A DNA stretch of 64,000 nt, from NCBI GenBank assembly GCA_029931535.1, contig JAQPZY010001560.1, positions 3,782,001 through 3,846,000 of the forward strand. Direction: 5' to 3'. This document shows positions 24,031-36,870 of this stretch, piece after piece. A program made the position numbers and the translations under genes. The notes beneath the pieces were generated by a model. It did not search any database. It had not been told where the DNA came from and saw only the letters and a list, made by a program, of their open reading frames with translations. The DNA comes from Margaritifera margaritifera. Its lineage: Eukaryota; Mollusca; Bivalvia; Unionida; Margaritiferidae. The first letter of the stretch is position 1. Every line of letters starts with the position of its first letter.

Positions 24031-27000
24031 TATATTATGATTTTGCAATAGCAGGTCTGTTTATGTTATGATCTTGCAATACTTGGAATTATGTTATGAT
24101 CTTGCAATACCAGGTCTGCTTATGTTATGATCTTGCAATAACAGGTATGCTTGTGTTATAATTTTCAAAATACCAGATATCCTTATGTTATGATTTTGCA
24201 ATACCAGGTCCACTTGTGTTACAATCTTGCAATGCCAAGTACGCTTATGTTATGATCTTGCAATGTCAGGTATCCTTGTGTTATGATCTTGCAATGCCAG
24301 GTATCCTTGTGTTACAATCTTGCAATGCCAAGTACGCTTATGTTATGATCTTGCAATGTCAGGTATCCTTGTGTTATGATCTTGCAATGCCAGGTATCCT
24401 TGTGTTACAATCTTGCAATGCCAAGTGCGCTTATATTATGATCTTGCAATGTCAGGTATCCTTGTGTTATGATCTTGCAATGCCAGGTCTGCTAATGTTA
24501 TGATCTTGCAATACTAGGTGTGGTTATGTTATAATCTTACAATGCCAGGTATCCTTGTGTTGTGATCTTGCAATGCCAGGTCCGCTAATGTTATGATCTT
24601 GCAATACTAGGTGTGGTTATGTTATAATCTTGCAATACCAGGTATCCTTATGTTATGATCTTGCAATACCAGGTATCCTTATGTTATGATCTTGCATTAC
24701 CAGGTATCCTTATGTTATGACCTTGCAATACCAGGTATCCTTATGTTATGATCTTGCATTACCAGGTATCCTTATGTTATGACCTTGCAATACCAGGTAT
24801 CCTTATGTTGTGATCTTGCAATACCAGTTATGCTTATGTTATGATCTTGCAATACCAGGTATCCTTATGTTATGATCTTGCATTACCAGGTATCCTTATG
24901 TTAAGATCTTGCAATACCAGTTATGCTTATGTTATGATCTTGCAATACCAGGTATGTTTATGCTATGATCTTGCATTACCAGTTATGCTTATGTTATAAT
25001 CTCGCATTACCAGGTATCCTTATGCTGTGATCTTGCATTATCAGTTATCCTTATGTTATGATCTTGCAATACCAGTTATGCTTATGTTATCATCTTGCAA
25101 TACCAGGTATCCTTATGTTATGATCTTGCAATACCAGTTATCCTTATGTTATGATCATGCAATACCAGTTATGCTTATGTTATGATCTTGCAATACCAGT
25201 TATGCTTATGTTGTGATCTTGAAATACCAGGTATCCTTATGTTATGATCTTGCAATACAAGTTATGCTTATGTTATGATCTTGCAATACCAGGTATCCTT
25301 ATGTTATGATCTTGCAATACCAGTTATGCTTATGTTATGATCATGCAATACCAGCTGCACTTATGAGATGATCTTGCAATACCAGGTATTCTTATGTTAT
25401 GATCTTGCAATACCAGTTATGCTTATGTGATGATCTTGCAATACCAGGTATCCTTATGTTATGATCTTGCAATACCAGTTATGCTTATGTTATGATCTTG
25501 CAATACCAGGTATCCTTATGTTATGATCTTGCAATACCAGTTATCCTTATGTTATGATCTTGCAATACCAGTTATGCTTATCTTATGATCTTGTGATACC
25601 AGTTATGCTTATGTTATGATCTTGCAATACCAGGTATCCTTATGTTATGATCTTGCAATACCAGGTATGCTTATCTTATGATCTTGCGATAGCAGTTATG
25701 CTTATCTTATGATCTTGTGATACCAGTTATGCTTATGTTATGATCTTGCAATACCAGGTATCCTTATGTTATGATCTTGCATTATCAGGTATCCTTATGT
25801 TATGATCTTGCAATACCAGTTATGCTTGTGTGATGATCTTGCAATACCAGGTATCCTTATGTGATGATCTTGCAATACCAGTTATGCTTGTGTTGTGATC
25901 TTGCAATACCAGTGATGCTTATGTTATGATCTTGCAATACCAGTTATGCTTATGTTATGATCTTGCAATACCAGTTATGCTTATGTTATGATCTTGCAAT
26001 ACCAGTTATGCTTATGTTATGATCTTGCAATGCCAGGTACCCTTATGTTATGATCTTGCAATACCAGTTATTCTTATGTTATGATCTTGCAATACGAGGT
26101 ATCCTGATGTTATGATCTTGCATTACCTGTTATGCTTATGTTATGATCTGGCAATACCAGATATCCTTATGTTGTGATCTTGCAATACCAGTTGTTCTTA
26201 TGTTATGATCTTGTAATACCAGTTATGCTTATCTTACGATCTTGCGATACCAGTTATGCTTATGATCTTGCAAATACCAGTTATGCTTATCTTATGATCT
26301 TGCTATATCAGTTATTGTTATGTTGTGATCTTGCAATACCAGGTATTCTTGTATTATGATCTTGCATTACCAGTTATGCTTATGTTATTGTCATGCTATA
26401 CAAGCTGCGCTTATGAGATGATTTGGCAATACCAGGTAACCTTATGTTATGATCTTGCAATACCAGTTATGCTTATGCTATGATCTTGCAATACCAGTTA
26501 TGCTTATGTTATGATCTTGCAATACCAGTTATGCTTATGTTATGATCTTGCATTACCAGGTATCCTTATGTTATGATCTTGCAATACCAGTTATGCTTAT
26601 GTTATGATCTTGCAATACCAGGTATTCTTATGTTATGATCTTGCAATACCAGTTATGGTTATATTATGATTTTGCAATACCAGGTAACCTTTTGTTATGA
26701 TCTTGCAATACCAGTTATGCTTATGTTATGATCTTGCAATACGAGGTATCCTGATGTTATGATCTTGCATTACCAGGTATCCTTGTGTTATGATCTTGCA
26801 ATACCAGTTATGCTTATGTTATGATCTTGCAATACCAGGTATCCTTATGTTGCGATCTTGCAATACCAGTTATGCTTATGTTATGATCTTGCAATACCAG
26901 ATATCCTTATGTTATGATCTTGCAATAGCAGTTATGCTTATGTTATGATCTTGCATTACCAGGTATCCTTATGTTATGATCTTGCAATACCAGTTATGCT

Positions 27001-27382
27001 TATGCTATGATCTTGCAATACCAGGTATCCTTATGTTATGATCTTGCAATACCAGTTATGCTTATGTTGTGATCTTGCAATTACAGGTATTCTTATGCTA
27101 TGATCTTGCATTACCAGGTATCCTTATGTTATGATCTTGCAATACCAGTTATGCTTATGTTATGATCTTGCAATACCAGGTATTCTTATGTTATGATCTT
27201 GCAATACCAGTTATGGTTATATTATGATTTTTGCAATACCAGGTAACCTTTTGTTATGATCTTGCAATACCAGTTATGCTTATGTTATGATTTTGCAATA
27301 CAAGTTATGCTTATGTTATGATCTTGCATTACCAGATATTCTTATGTTATGATCTTGCAATACCAGTGATGCTTATGTTATG
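24031..27382 (+). repeat. 31-bp minisatellite, main block left of LINE copy 1
   Basis: About 108 units of 31 bp. Two variant types dominate, one with CAGTTATGC and one with CAGGTATCC before the common TTATGTTATGATCTTGCAAT, and they alternate over long stretches. At about 24205-24500 three units form a 93-bp higher-order repeat seen three times. The last bases (27373-27382, TTATGTTATG) are the left target duplication of LINE copy 1. Confidence 0.95.
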
Positions 27383-27463
27383 TCTCACTAACCTATTCCT
27401 TACATGATCTTTGAAACTACAATGTCAATTTTATTTCTTTACAAATGTAAACTAAGTGTAACA

Positions 27464-28387
27464 ATGGCTTTAAATTTACTTTTATGGAATGTCAGAGGCA
27501 TAATGTCATCGACAATATGTCTCGGCAATTTATTGGGTCAGTATGATGGTGACATTGCATTCATAAATGAACACAAGCTTCGTCCACAAAATGCATCGTT
27601 TATGGATTCCATACATTCCAAATATGCAACTTTTACCTGTTGCCAGGAGACATCAGATCCCTTCGGGCCAATCAAATGTGGCAAATCAGGGGTCTCAATT
27701 ATGTTTAAAAAACAACTGGAACAACAAATTGTACCAGTGGAAAACATAAACTACAGAATTATAGGTGCAAAGCTTGTTGGTCTCTCTCACAAACCTCTGT
27801 ACTTAATCTGTGTCTACATGCCCTCAGAGAACGATATTAAGCACTACCGTGAAATAATTGAGATTCTTGATGACTTGTACGAGCACCTCTCGGAAGAGGG
27901 GCATGTCATTATTGCAGGTGACATGAACACAAGTTTGATAGACTGCTCTAGAGTTAACGCCCGTAAATGTAAAGAATTAAAGGACTTCGTGGGCCGAAAT
28001 CAGATAAAGGCAATAAATACTGCACCAAACTGTATCGGTCCAAAATATTCATATGCCCCTTTTCAAGCCATGCTCGATTACATATTGACTGACAGCATCG
28101 TTAGTTCCAATGTTAAACGTTGTGAAATAATCCAGGAAGGTAAAATTTCTACATCAGACCACTTACCTGTATTCTGTTCAGTTCCGATCCAAAACAATAT
28201 AATCCCAAAGGTATCGAAACTGCACGACCTAACAGCATGGCACAAAGTCGGCAACAACGAGATTGGTCACTATCAAAATGCACTAGCACGTAAATTACAA
28301 GACCGCCTAACAAGAGAGATTAACGGTCCGCACGAAATAGACCGACTGTGCACTGATATAACTGAATGCATGGTACAAGCTGCATGA
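27464..28387 (+). pseudogene. LINE copy 1: endonuclease domain
   Basis: I place the start at ATG 27464 (context AACAATGGC, MALNLLLWNVRG) rather than an upstream in-frame ATG at 27404, because APE-type domains begin with such an N-W-N-like strand. Motifs in order: FINEHKL (catalytic Glu), AGDMNTSLID (GDxN-type Asp/Asn), TSDHLPVFCS (SDH). These are the metal-binding residues of exonuclease-endonuclease-phosphatase enzymes that nick the target in LINE integration. An in-frame TGA (28385-28387) ends it, although coding sequence (DALPIKRFNPHTKPYWNETL) continues in the same frame. It has one extra codon (Asn, near 28253-28258) compared with copies 2 and 3. Confidence 0.92.
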
Positions 28388-29998
28388 GACGCTCTTCCCA
28401 TTAAGCGTTTTAACCCACACACAAAGCCATACTGGAATGAAACATTAAGCGGAGTCATAAAATAGAACGTGAAGCGCGCATAGTCTGGGTGAAACAAGGC
28501 AGGCCAAGAGGCTTGCAGCACGAAACATATACTCTATATAAAAAAGCAAAGCGTGAATTCAGGAACGCTCAACGAATAGCTAGTGAATCTTTTTTGAATA
28601 ACTCCCAGAATGAAATTCAAGAAGCGGCCAAATGCGATTTACGCCTTTTTTGGCATCTAATTAAAAAGAGCAAACCGAACAAACACAAATCTTGTGTTGA
28701 AATTTGTTATGGTGGTAAGACCTATTCTGACCCACCTTCGGTAGCTGGTGCTTTTGCAGATTTTTTTTCTGAATTGTACACACCGAAAGATTATGATATT
28801 TATGACAAAGACTTTTATAACTCAGTAGAGAAAACAATCTGTGATCTCAAACATTATTCTAAGAAGCACGTACATAGACAAGAAACTTTAGATGATGAAA
28901 TCTCTGAGCAAGAACTATGCAGCACACTTCGTACATTAAAAAAGTCGAAAGCTCCAAGTCATGATCACCTTCAAAATGAGCACCTTATCTATGGTGGTCC
29001 TCAGCTAAATAAAACAATCTTAAAATTGTTCAACACGATATTAAAGTATGAATATATACCAAGTACATGGAGAAGAGGTCTTACCGTGCCCATCTACAAA
29101 GGTAATGGGAAAAGCAGAGCTGATCCCGATAGTTATCGGCCAATATCCTTGTTACCAGTGCTGTACAAATTATTTGAAAAAATTATGCAAGCAAAAATTA
29201 ATAACTTCTTGGTGACGAAGGAAACCATATTCCCTAATCCACAACAACAAGGCTTTCAAAAGAATCTAAGCTGCCTCACAGGCTCTTTTAATCTTCAAGA
29301 GGTCATTAATTATAACTCTGACTGTGGTAGCCCTAGCTATGCTGCCTTTCTCGATACTCAAAAAGCCTTTGACACTGTTTGGCACGCTGCTCTACTCTTG
29401 AAACTATATAATTTGGGAATTCGGGGGAAAATCGAGAATAATAGGGAATACATATCAAAGTGTACAAAGTGCAGTCGTAGTTAGCAAATACCAGTCTAGA
29501 TGGTTCGATATCAAGCGAGGCGTTAGACAAGGAGGTGTCCTGTCCTCATATTTGTATCTGGTATTTATAGACGAGTTGCTACAGCACTTAGTAAAAAGCA
29601 CACTGGGATGTAAAATTGGAAGTTTAGAGTGCTGCTGCCCTATGCTTGCAGATGACCTCACGTGCCTGTCAAATTCTCCAGATAACTTAGCTAAAATGCT
29701 AGATATTGTTCTCAAATATTCTAAAAAATGGAACTACAAACTAAACTCTACAAAGTCATATATTATAATATTTGGCAAGAGAAGAAATTCTAACTATAAG
29801 CTGTCTCTAACACTTGACGAAGAAATAATTACTGAAACTGACTCCGTCACTCACCTAGGAATACTACAGGATAGATCACATTGTTCCATCAACCGCACCC
29901 GCAACGCTTGCAGAAGAGCAAGGCAGGTCTTTTTTGGTCTTGCAAACGTTGGGATGGGTACTCCAAACCTAAACCCCAAAACATCCGCGAGTTTATAG
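28388..29998 (+). pseudogene. LINE copy 1: reverse transcriptase domain (two frameshifts)
   Basis: From 28388 the endonuclease frame continues to a frameshift at about 28461 (TAG). The frame of 28489-29484 then carries SYRPISLLPVLYKLFEKIM, QQGFQKNLSC and FLDTQKAFDTVWHA (first catalytic Asp). A second frameshift near 29420-29440 leads into GVRQGGVLSSYLYL and MLADDLTCLSN (the YADD-type box, here LADD), then KSYIIIFGK and HLGIL. An in-frame TAG at 29996-29998 separates this from the C-terminal part. The order and motifs are those of LINE RTs of the jockey/I/CR1 group; I cannot fix the clade. Confidence 0.9.
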
Positions 29999-30007
29999 AA
30001 GAAAATC

Positions 30008-30371
30008 GTGATTCCAACCTTACTATATGGCTGCGAACTTTGGAATGAGCTTCAAAAATGTGATCTACTGAAGCTCAACAAGTTGCAACATTTTACAGCA
30101 AAAAGAATTCAGGGATTTCCTGAACAAACGCAGTCAGATATGTGTGAGTCAATGCTGGGACTAATAAGAATCACAACCGAAATTGATCAATGTAAACTTC
30201 TCTTCCTAGGTAAACTCTGCACCCTGTCCAATAACACCATCTCCAAACAAATATTCCTCATACGTCTTCACATGTATTTTGATAGCACCCAATCTGTACA
30301 ATCAGGTTTTATTCCAGATATTTGGAATTTACTTCAGAAGTGTGAGCTTACAGATTTCCTCCTGAACTTCA
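30008..30371 (+). pseudogene. LINE copy 1: C-terminal region, 3'-truncated
   Basis: The same frame as the RT palm continues beyond the TAG: IPTLLYGCELWNEL...QHFTAKRIQGFP..., then MLGLIRI. This is a post-RT segment typical of several mollusc and cnidarian LINEs. The frame runs straight into the minisatellite, whose ATTATGTTATGA supplies an accidental stop at 30380-30382. The usual cysteine-rich C-terminus is absent. Confidence 0.85.
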
Positions 30372-32149
30372 TTATGTTATGATCTTGCAATACCAGTTAT
30401 GCTTATGTTATGATCTTGCAATACCAGGTATCCTTATGTTATGATCTTGCATTACCAGGTATCCTTATGTTATGATCTTGCAATACCAGTTATGCTTATG
30501 TTATGATCTTGCAATACCAGTTATGCTTATGTTATGATCTTGCATTACCAGGTATCCTTATGTTATGATCTTGCAATACCAGTTATGCTTATGTTATGAT
30601 CTTGCAATACCAGGTATTCTTATGTTATGATCTTGCAATACCAGTTATGGTTATATTATGATTTTGCAATACCAGGTAACCTTTTGTTATGATCTTGCAA
30701 TACCAGTTATGCTTATGTTATGATCTTGCAATACCAGTTATCCTTATGTTATGATCTTGCATTACCAGGTATCGTTATGTTATGATCTTGCAATACCAGT
30801 GATGCTTATTTTATGATCTTGCAGTACCATGTATCCTTATGTTGTGATCTTGCATTACCAGGTATCCTTCTGTTATGATCTTGAATTAGCAGGTATCCTT
30901 ATGTTATGATCTTGCAATACCAGTGATGCTTATGTTATGATCTTGCAATACCAGGTATGCTTATGTGGTGATCTTGCAATTCCAGGTGCACTTATGTTAT
31001 GATCTTGCATTACCAGGTATCCTTATGTTAATGATCTAGCATTACCAGGTATCCTTATGTTGTGATCTTGCAATACCAGTTATGCTTATGTTATGATCTT
31101 GCATTACTAAGTGTCCTTATGTTATGATCTTGCAATACCAGTTATGCTTATGTTATGATCTTGCAATACCAGTTATGCTTATGTTATGATATTGCATTAC
31201 CAGGTATCCTTCTGTTATGATCTTGAATTAGCAGGTATCCTTATGTTATTATCTTGCAATACCAGTTATGCTTATGTTATGATCTTGCAATACCAGTTAT
31301 CCTTATGTTATGATCTTGCAATGCCAGTTATGCTTATCTTATGATCTTGCAATGCCAGTTATGCTTATCTTATGATCTTGCAATGCCAGTTATGCTTATG
31401 CTATGATCTTGCAATAGCAGGTATCCTTATGTTATGATCTTGCAATACCAGGTATCCTTATGTTATGATCTTGCAATACCAGTTATGCTTATGTTGTGAT
31501 CTTGCAATACCAGTTATCCTTATGTTATGATCTTGCAATAGCAGTTATGCTTATGTTATGATCTTGCAATATGAGGTATCCTGATGTTATGATCTTGCAT
31601 TACCAGGTATCCTTGTGTTATGATCTTGCAATACCAGTTATGCTTATGTTATGATCTTGCAATACCAGGTATCCTTATGTTGCGATCTTGCAATACCAGT
31701 TATGCTTATGTTATGATCTTGCAATACCAGGTATCCTTATGTTATGATCTTGCAATAGCAGTTATGCTTATGTTATGATCTTGCATTACCAGGTATCCTT
31801 ATGTTATGATCTTGCAATACCAGTTATGCTTATGCTATGATCTTGGAATACCAGGTATCCTTATGTTATGATCTTGCAATACCAGTTATGCTTATGTTGT
31901 GATCTTGCAATTACAGGTATTCTTATGCTATGATCTTGCATTACCAGGTATCCTTATGTTATGATCTTGCAATACCAGTTATGCTTATGTTATGATCTTG
32001 CAATACCAGGTATTCTTATGTTATGATCTTGCAATACCAGTTATGGTTATATTATGATTTTGCAATACCAGGTAACCTTTTGTTATGATCTTGCATTACC
32101 AGGTATTCTTATGTTATGATCTTGCAATACCAGTGATGCTTATGTTATA
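30372..32149 (+). repeat. 31-bp minisatellite between LINE copies 1 and 2
   Basis: About 57 units. Rare variants in fixed order (for example 'GATGCTTATTTTATG', 'GCAGTACCATGTATCC', 'GAATTAGCAGG', 'TAATGATCTAGCATT') recur in the same order after copy 2. It is four units longer than the block between copies 2 and 3. Confidence 0.95.
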
Positions 32150-32230
32150 TCTTACTAACCTATTCCTTACATGATCTTTGAAACTACAATGTCAATTTTA
32201 TTTCTTTACAAATGTAAACTAAGTGTAACA

Positions 32231-33151
32231 ATGGCTTTAAATTTACTTTTATGGAATGTCAGAGGCATAATGTCATCGACAATATGTCTCGGCAATTTAT
32301 TGGATCAGTATGACGGTGACATTGCATTCATAAATGAACACAAGCTTCGTCCACAAAATGCATCGTTTATGGATTCCATACATTCCAAATATGCAACTTT
32401 TACCTGTTGCCAGGAGACATCAGATCCCTTCGGGCCAATCAAATGTGGCAAATCAGGGGTCTCAATTATGTTTAAAAAACAACTGGAACAACAAATTGTA
32501 CCAGTGGAAAACATAAACTACAGAATTATAGGTGCAAAGCTTGTTGGTCTCTCTCACAAACCTCTGTACTTAATCTGTGTCTACATGCCCTCAGAGAACG
32601 ATATTAAGCACTACCGTGAAATAATTGAGATTCTTGATGACTTGTACGAGCACCTCTCGGAAGAGGGGCATGTCATTATTGCAGGTGACATGAACACAAG
32701 TTTGATAGACTGCTCTAGAGTTAACGCCCGTAAATGTAAAGAATTAAAGGACTTCATGGGCCGAAATCAGATAAAGGCAATAAATACTGCACCAAACTGT
32801 ATCGGTCCAAAATATTCATATGCCCCTTTTCAAGCCATGCTCGATTACATATTGACTGACAGCATCGTTAGTTCCAATGTTAAACGTTGTGAAATAATCA
32901 AGGAAGGTAAAATTTCTACATCAGACCACTTACCTGTATTCTGTTCAGTTCCGATCCAAAACAATATAATCCCAAAGGTATCGAAACTGCACGACCTAAC
33001 GGCATGGCACAAAGTCGGCAACGAGATTGGTCACTATCAAAACGCACTAGCACGTAACTTACAAGACCGCCTAACAAGAGAGATTAACGGTCCGCACGAT
33101 ATAGACCGACTGTGCACTGATATAACTGAATGCATGGTACAAGCTGCATGA
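32231..33151 (+). pseudogene. LINE copy 2: endonuclease domain
   Basis: As in copy 1, with motifs FINEHKL, AGDMNT and TSDHLPVF intact and the same terminal TGA. Copy-specific changes include Val to Met in KDF(V/M)GRNQ and Gln to Lys in EII(Q/K)EGK. Confidence 0.9.
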
Positions 33152-34762
33152 GACGCTCTTCCCATTAAGCGTTTTAACCCACACACAAAGCCATACTGGA
33201 ATGAAACATTAAGCGGAGTCATAAAATAGAACGTGAAGCGCGCATAGTCTGGGTGAAACAAGGCAGGCCAAGAGGCTTGCAGCACGAAACATATACTCTA
33301 TATAAAAAAGCAAAGCGTGAATTCAGGAACGCTCAACGAATAGCTAGTGAATCTTTTTTGAATAACTCCCAGAATGAAATTCAAGAAGCGGCCAAATGCG
33401 ATTTACGCCTTTTTTGGCATCTAATTAAAAAGAGCAAACCGAACAAACACAAATCTTGTGTTGAAATTTGTTATGGTGGTAAGACCTATTCTGACCCACC
33501 TTCGGTAGCTGGTGCTTTTGCAGATTTTTTTTCTGAATTGTACACACCGAAAGATTATGATATTTATGACAAAGACTTTTATAACTCAGTAGAGAAAACA
33601 ATCTGTGATCTCAAACATTATTCTAAGAAGCACGTACATAGACAAGAAACTTTAGATGATGAAATCTCTGAGCAAGAACTATGCAGCACACTTCGTACAT
33701 TAAAAAAGTCGAAAGCTCCAAGTCATGATCACCTTCAAAATGAGCACCTTATCTATGGTGGTCCTCAGCTAAATAAAACAATCTTAAAATTGTTCAACAC
33801 GATATTAAAGTATGAATATATACCAAGTACATGGAGAAGAGGTCTTACCGTGCCCATCTACAAAGGTAATGGGAAAAGCAGAGCTGATCCCGATAGTTAT
33901 CGGCCAATATCCTTGTTACCAGTGCTGTACAAATTATTTGAAAAAATTATGCAAGCAAAAATTAACAACTTCTTGGTGACGAAGGAAACCATATTCCCTA
34001 ATCCACAACAACAAGGCTTTCAAAAGAATCTAAGCTGCCTCACAGGCTCTTTTAATCTTCAAGAGGTCATTAATTATAACTCTGACTGTGGTAGCCCTAG
34101 CTATGCTGCCTTTCTCGATACTCAAAAAGCCTTTGACACTGTTTGGCACGCTGCTCTACTCTTGAAACTATATAATTTGGGAATTCGGGGGAAAATCGAG
34201 AATAATAGGGAATACATATCAAAGTGTACAAAGTGCAGTCGTAGTTAGCAAATACCAGTCTAGATGGTTCGATATCAAGCGAGGCGTTAGACAAGGAGGT
34301 GTCCTGTCCTCATTTTTGTATCTGGTATTTATAGACGAGTTGCTACAGCACTTAGTAAAAAGCACACTGGGATGTAAAATTGGAAGTTTAGAGTGCTGCT
34401 GCCCTATGCTTGCAGATGACCTCACGTGCCTGTCAAATTCTCCAGATAACTTAGCTAAAATGCTAGATATTGTTCTCAAATATTCTAAAAAATGGAACTA
34501 CAAACTAAACTCTACAAAGTCATATATTATAATATTTGGCAAGAGAAGAAATTCTAACTATAAGCTGTCTCTAACACTTGACGAAGAAATAATTACTGAA
34601 ACTGACTCCGTCACTCACCTAGGAATACTACAGGATAGATCACATTGTTCCATCAACCGCACCCGCAACGCTTGCAGAAGAGCAAGGCAGGTCTTTTTTG
34701 GTCTTGCAAACGTTGGGATGGGTACTCCAAACCTAAACCCCAAAACATCCGCGAGTTTATAG
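33152..34762 (+). pseudogene. LINE copy 2: reverse transcriptase domain
   Basis: It has the same frame breaks as copy 1 (about 33225 and about 34190) and the same TAG at 34760-34762. The RT boxes FLDTQKAFDTVW and MLADDL are kept. The VLSS(Y/F)LYL position is Phe here and in copy 3, Tyr in copy 1. Confidence 0.9.
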
Positions 34763-34771
34763 AAGAAAATC

Positions 34772-35135
34772 GTGATTCCAACCTTACTATATGGCTGCGA
34801 ACTTTGGAATGAGCTTCAAAAATGTGATCTACTGAAGCTCAACAAGTTGCAACATTTTACAGCAAAAAGAATTCAGGGATTTCCTGAACAAACGCAGTCA
34901 GATATGTGTGAGTCAATGCTGGGACTAATAAGAATCACAACCGAAATTGATCAATGTAAACTTCTCTTCCTAGGTAAACTCTGCACCCTGTCCAATAACA
35001 CCATCTCCAAACAAATATTCCTCATACGTCTTCACATGTATTTTGATAGCACCCAATCTGTACAATCAGGTTTTATTCCAGATATTTGGAATTTACTTCA
35101 GAAGTGTGAGCTTACAGATTTCCTCCTGAACTTCA
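34772..35135 (+). pseudogene. LINE copy 2: C-terminal region, 3'-truncated
   Basis: Same sequence and same truncation into the minisatellite as copy 1, with the accidental stop in ATTATGTTATGA. Confidence 0.85.
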
Positions 35136-36789
35136 TTATGTTATGATCTTGCAATACCAGTTATGCTTATGTTATGATCTTGCAATACCAGGTATCCTTA
35201 TGTTATGATCTTGCATTACCAGGTATCGTTATGTTATGATCTTGCAATACAAGTTATGCTTATGTTATGATCTTGCAATACCAGTTATGCTTATGTTATG
35301 ATCTTGCATTACCAGGTATCCTTATGTTATGATCTTGCAATACCAGTTATGCTTATGTTATGATCTTGCAATACCAGTTATCCTTATGTTATGATCTTGC
35401 ATTACCAGGTATCGTTATGTTATGATCTTGCAATACCAGTGATGCTTATTTTATGATCTTGCAGTACCATGTATCCTTATGTTGTGATCTTGCATTACCA
35501 GGTATCCTTCTGTTATGATCTTGAATTAGCAGGTATCCTTATGTTATGATCTTGCAATACCAGTGATGCTTATGTTATGATCTTGCAATACCAGGTATGC
35601 TTATGTGGTGATCTTGCAATGCCAGGTGCACTTATGTTATGATCTTGCATTACCAGGTATCCTTATGTTAATGATCTAGCATTACCAGGTATCCTTATGT
35701 TGTGATCTTGCAATACCAGTTATGCTTATGTTATGATCTTGCATTACTAAGTGTCCTTATGTTATGATCTTGCAATACCAGTTATGCTTATGTTATGATC
35801 TTGCAATACCAGTTATGCTTATGTTATGATATTGCATTACCAGGTATCCTTCTGTTATGATCTTGAATTAGCAGGTATCCTCATGTTATGATCTTGCAAT
35901 ACCAGTTATGCTTATGTTATGATCTTGCAATACCAGTTATCCTTATGTTATGATCTTGCAATGCCAGTTATGCTTATCTTATGATCTTGCAATGCCAGTT
36001 ATGCTTATCTTATGATCTTGCAATGCCAGTTATGCTTATGCTATGATCTTGCAATAGCAGGTATCCTTATGTTATGATCTTGCAATACCAGGTATCCTTA
36101 TGTTATGATCTTGCAATACCAGTTATGCTTATGTTGTGATCTTGCAATACCAGGTATCCTTATGTTATGATCTTGCAATAGCAGTTATGCTTATGTTATG
36201 ATCTTGCAATATGAGGTATCCTGATGTTATGATCTTGCATTACCAGGTATCCTTGTGTTATGATCTTGCAATACCAGTTATGCTTATGTTATGATCTTGC
36301 AATACCAGGTATCCTTATGTTGCGATCTTGCAATACCAGTTATGCTTATGTTATGATCTTGCAATACCAGGTATCCTTATGTTATGATCTTGCAATAGCA
36401 GTTATGCTTATGTTATGATCTTGCATTACCAGGTATCCTTATGTTATGATCTTGCAATACCAGTTATGCTTATGCTATGATCTTGGAATACCAGGTATCC
36501 TTATGTTATGATCTTGCAATACCAGTTATGCTTATGTTGTGATCTTGCAATTACAGGTATTCTTATGCTATGATCTTGCATTACCAGGTATCCTTATGTT
36601 ATGATCTTGCAATACCAGTGATGCTTATGTTATGATCTTGCAATACCAGGTATTCTTATGTTATGATCTTGCAATACCAGTTATGGTTATATTATGATTT
36701 TGCAATACCAGGTAACCTTTTGTTATGATCTTGCATTACCAGGTATTCTTATGTTATGATCTTGCAATACCAGTGATGCTTATGTTATA
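35136..36789 (+). repeat. 31-bp minisatellite between LINE copies 2 and 3
   Basis: About 53 units with the same ordered variants as the block after copy 1. Relative to that block, 124 bp (four units) are missing near the left side, after the units at about 35340-35370. Confidence 0.95.
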
Positions 36790-36870
36790 TCTTACCAACC
36801 TATTCCTTACATGATCTTTGAAACTACAATGTCAATTTTATTTCTTTACAAATGTAAACTAAGTGTAACA

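Larger units (their letters stand above)
27383..30371 (+). mobile_element. Non-LTR retrotransposon (LINE) copy 1
   Basis: A 2989-bp insert in the minisatellite carries an APE-type endonuclease and a reverse transcriptase. TTATGTTATG stands at both junctions (27373-27382 and 30372-30381), consistent with a 10-bp target duplication. The body starts about 80 bases before the endonuclease ATG, and no gag-like ORF1 is present. It ends abruptly at CTGAACTTCA with no 3' UTR, poly-A or tail repeat, so the 3' end is missing. Two in-frame stops and two frameshifts make it dead. Confidence 0.92.
32150..35135 (+). mobile_element. Non-LTR retrotransposon (LINE) copy 2
   Basis: 2986 bp, almost identical to copy 1 with the same two junctions, stops and frameshifts. 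The left flank is TTATGTTATA (32140-32149), where copy 1 has ...ATG, and the right flank TTATGTTATG (35136-35145). It differs from copy 1 by loss of one Asn codon and scattered substitutions, several shared with copy 3. Confidence 0.92.

Noticed and set aside
24031..27382. CRISPR-like array
   Set aside because: 31-bp units are directly adjacent without unique spacers, in an animal intron; this is a minisatellite.
28273..28521. Minus-strand frames repeated in each LINE copy
   Set aside because: Antisense shadows of the endonuclease and RT; no independent motifs.
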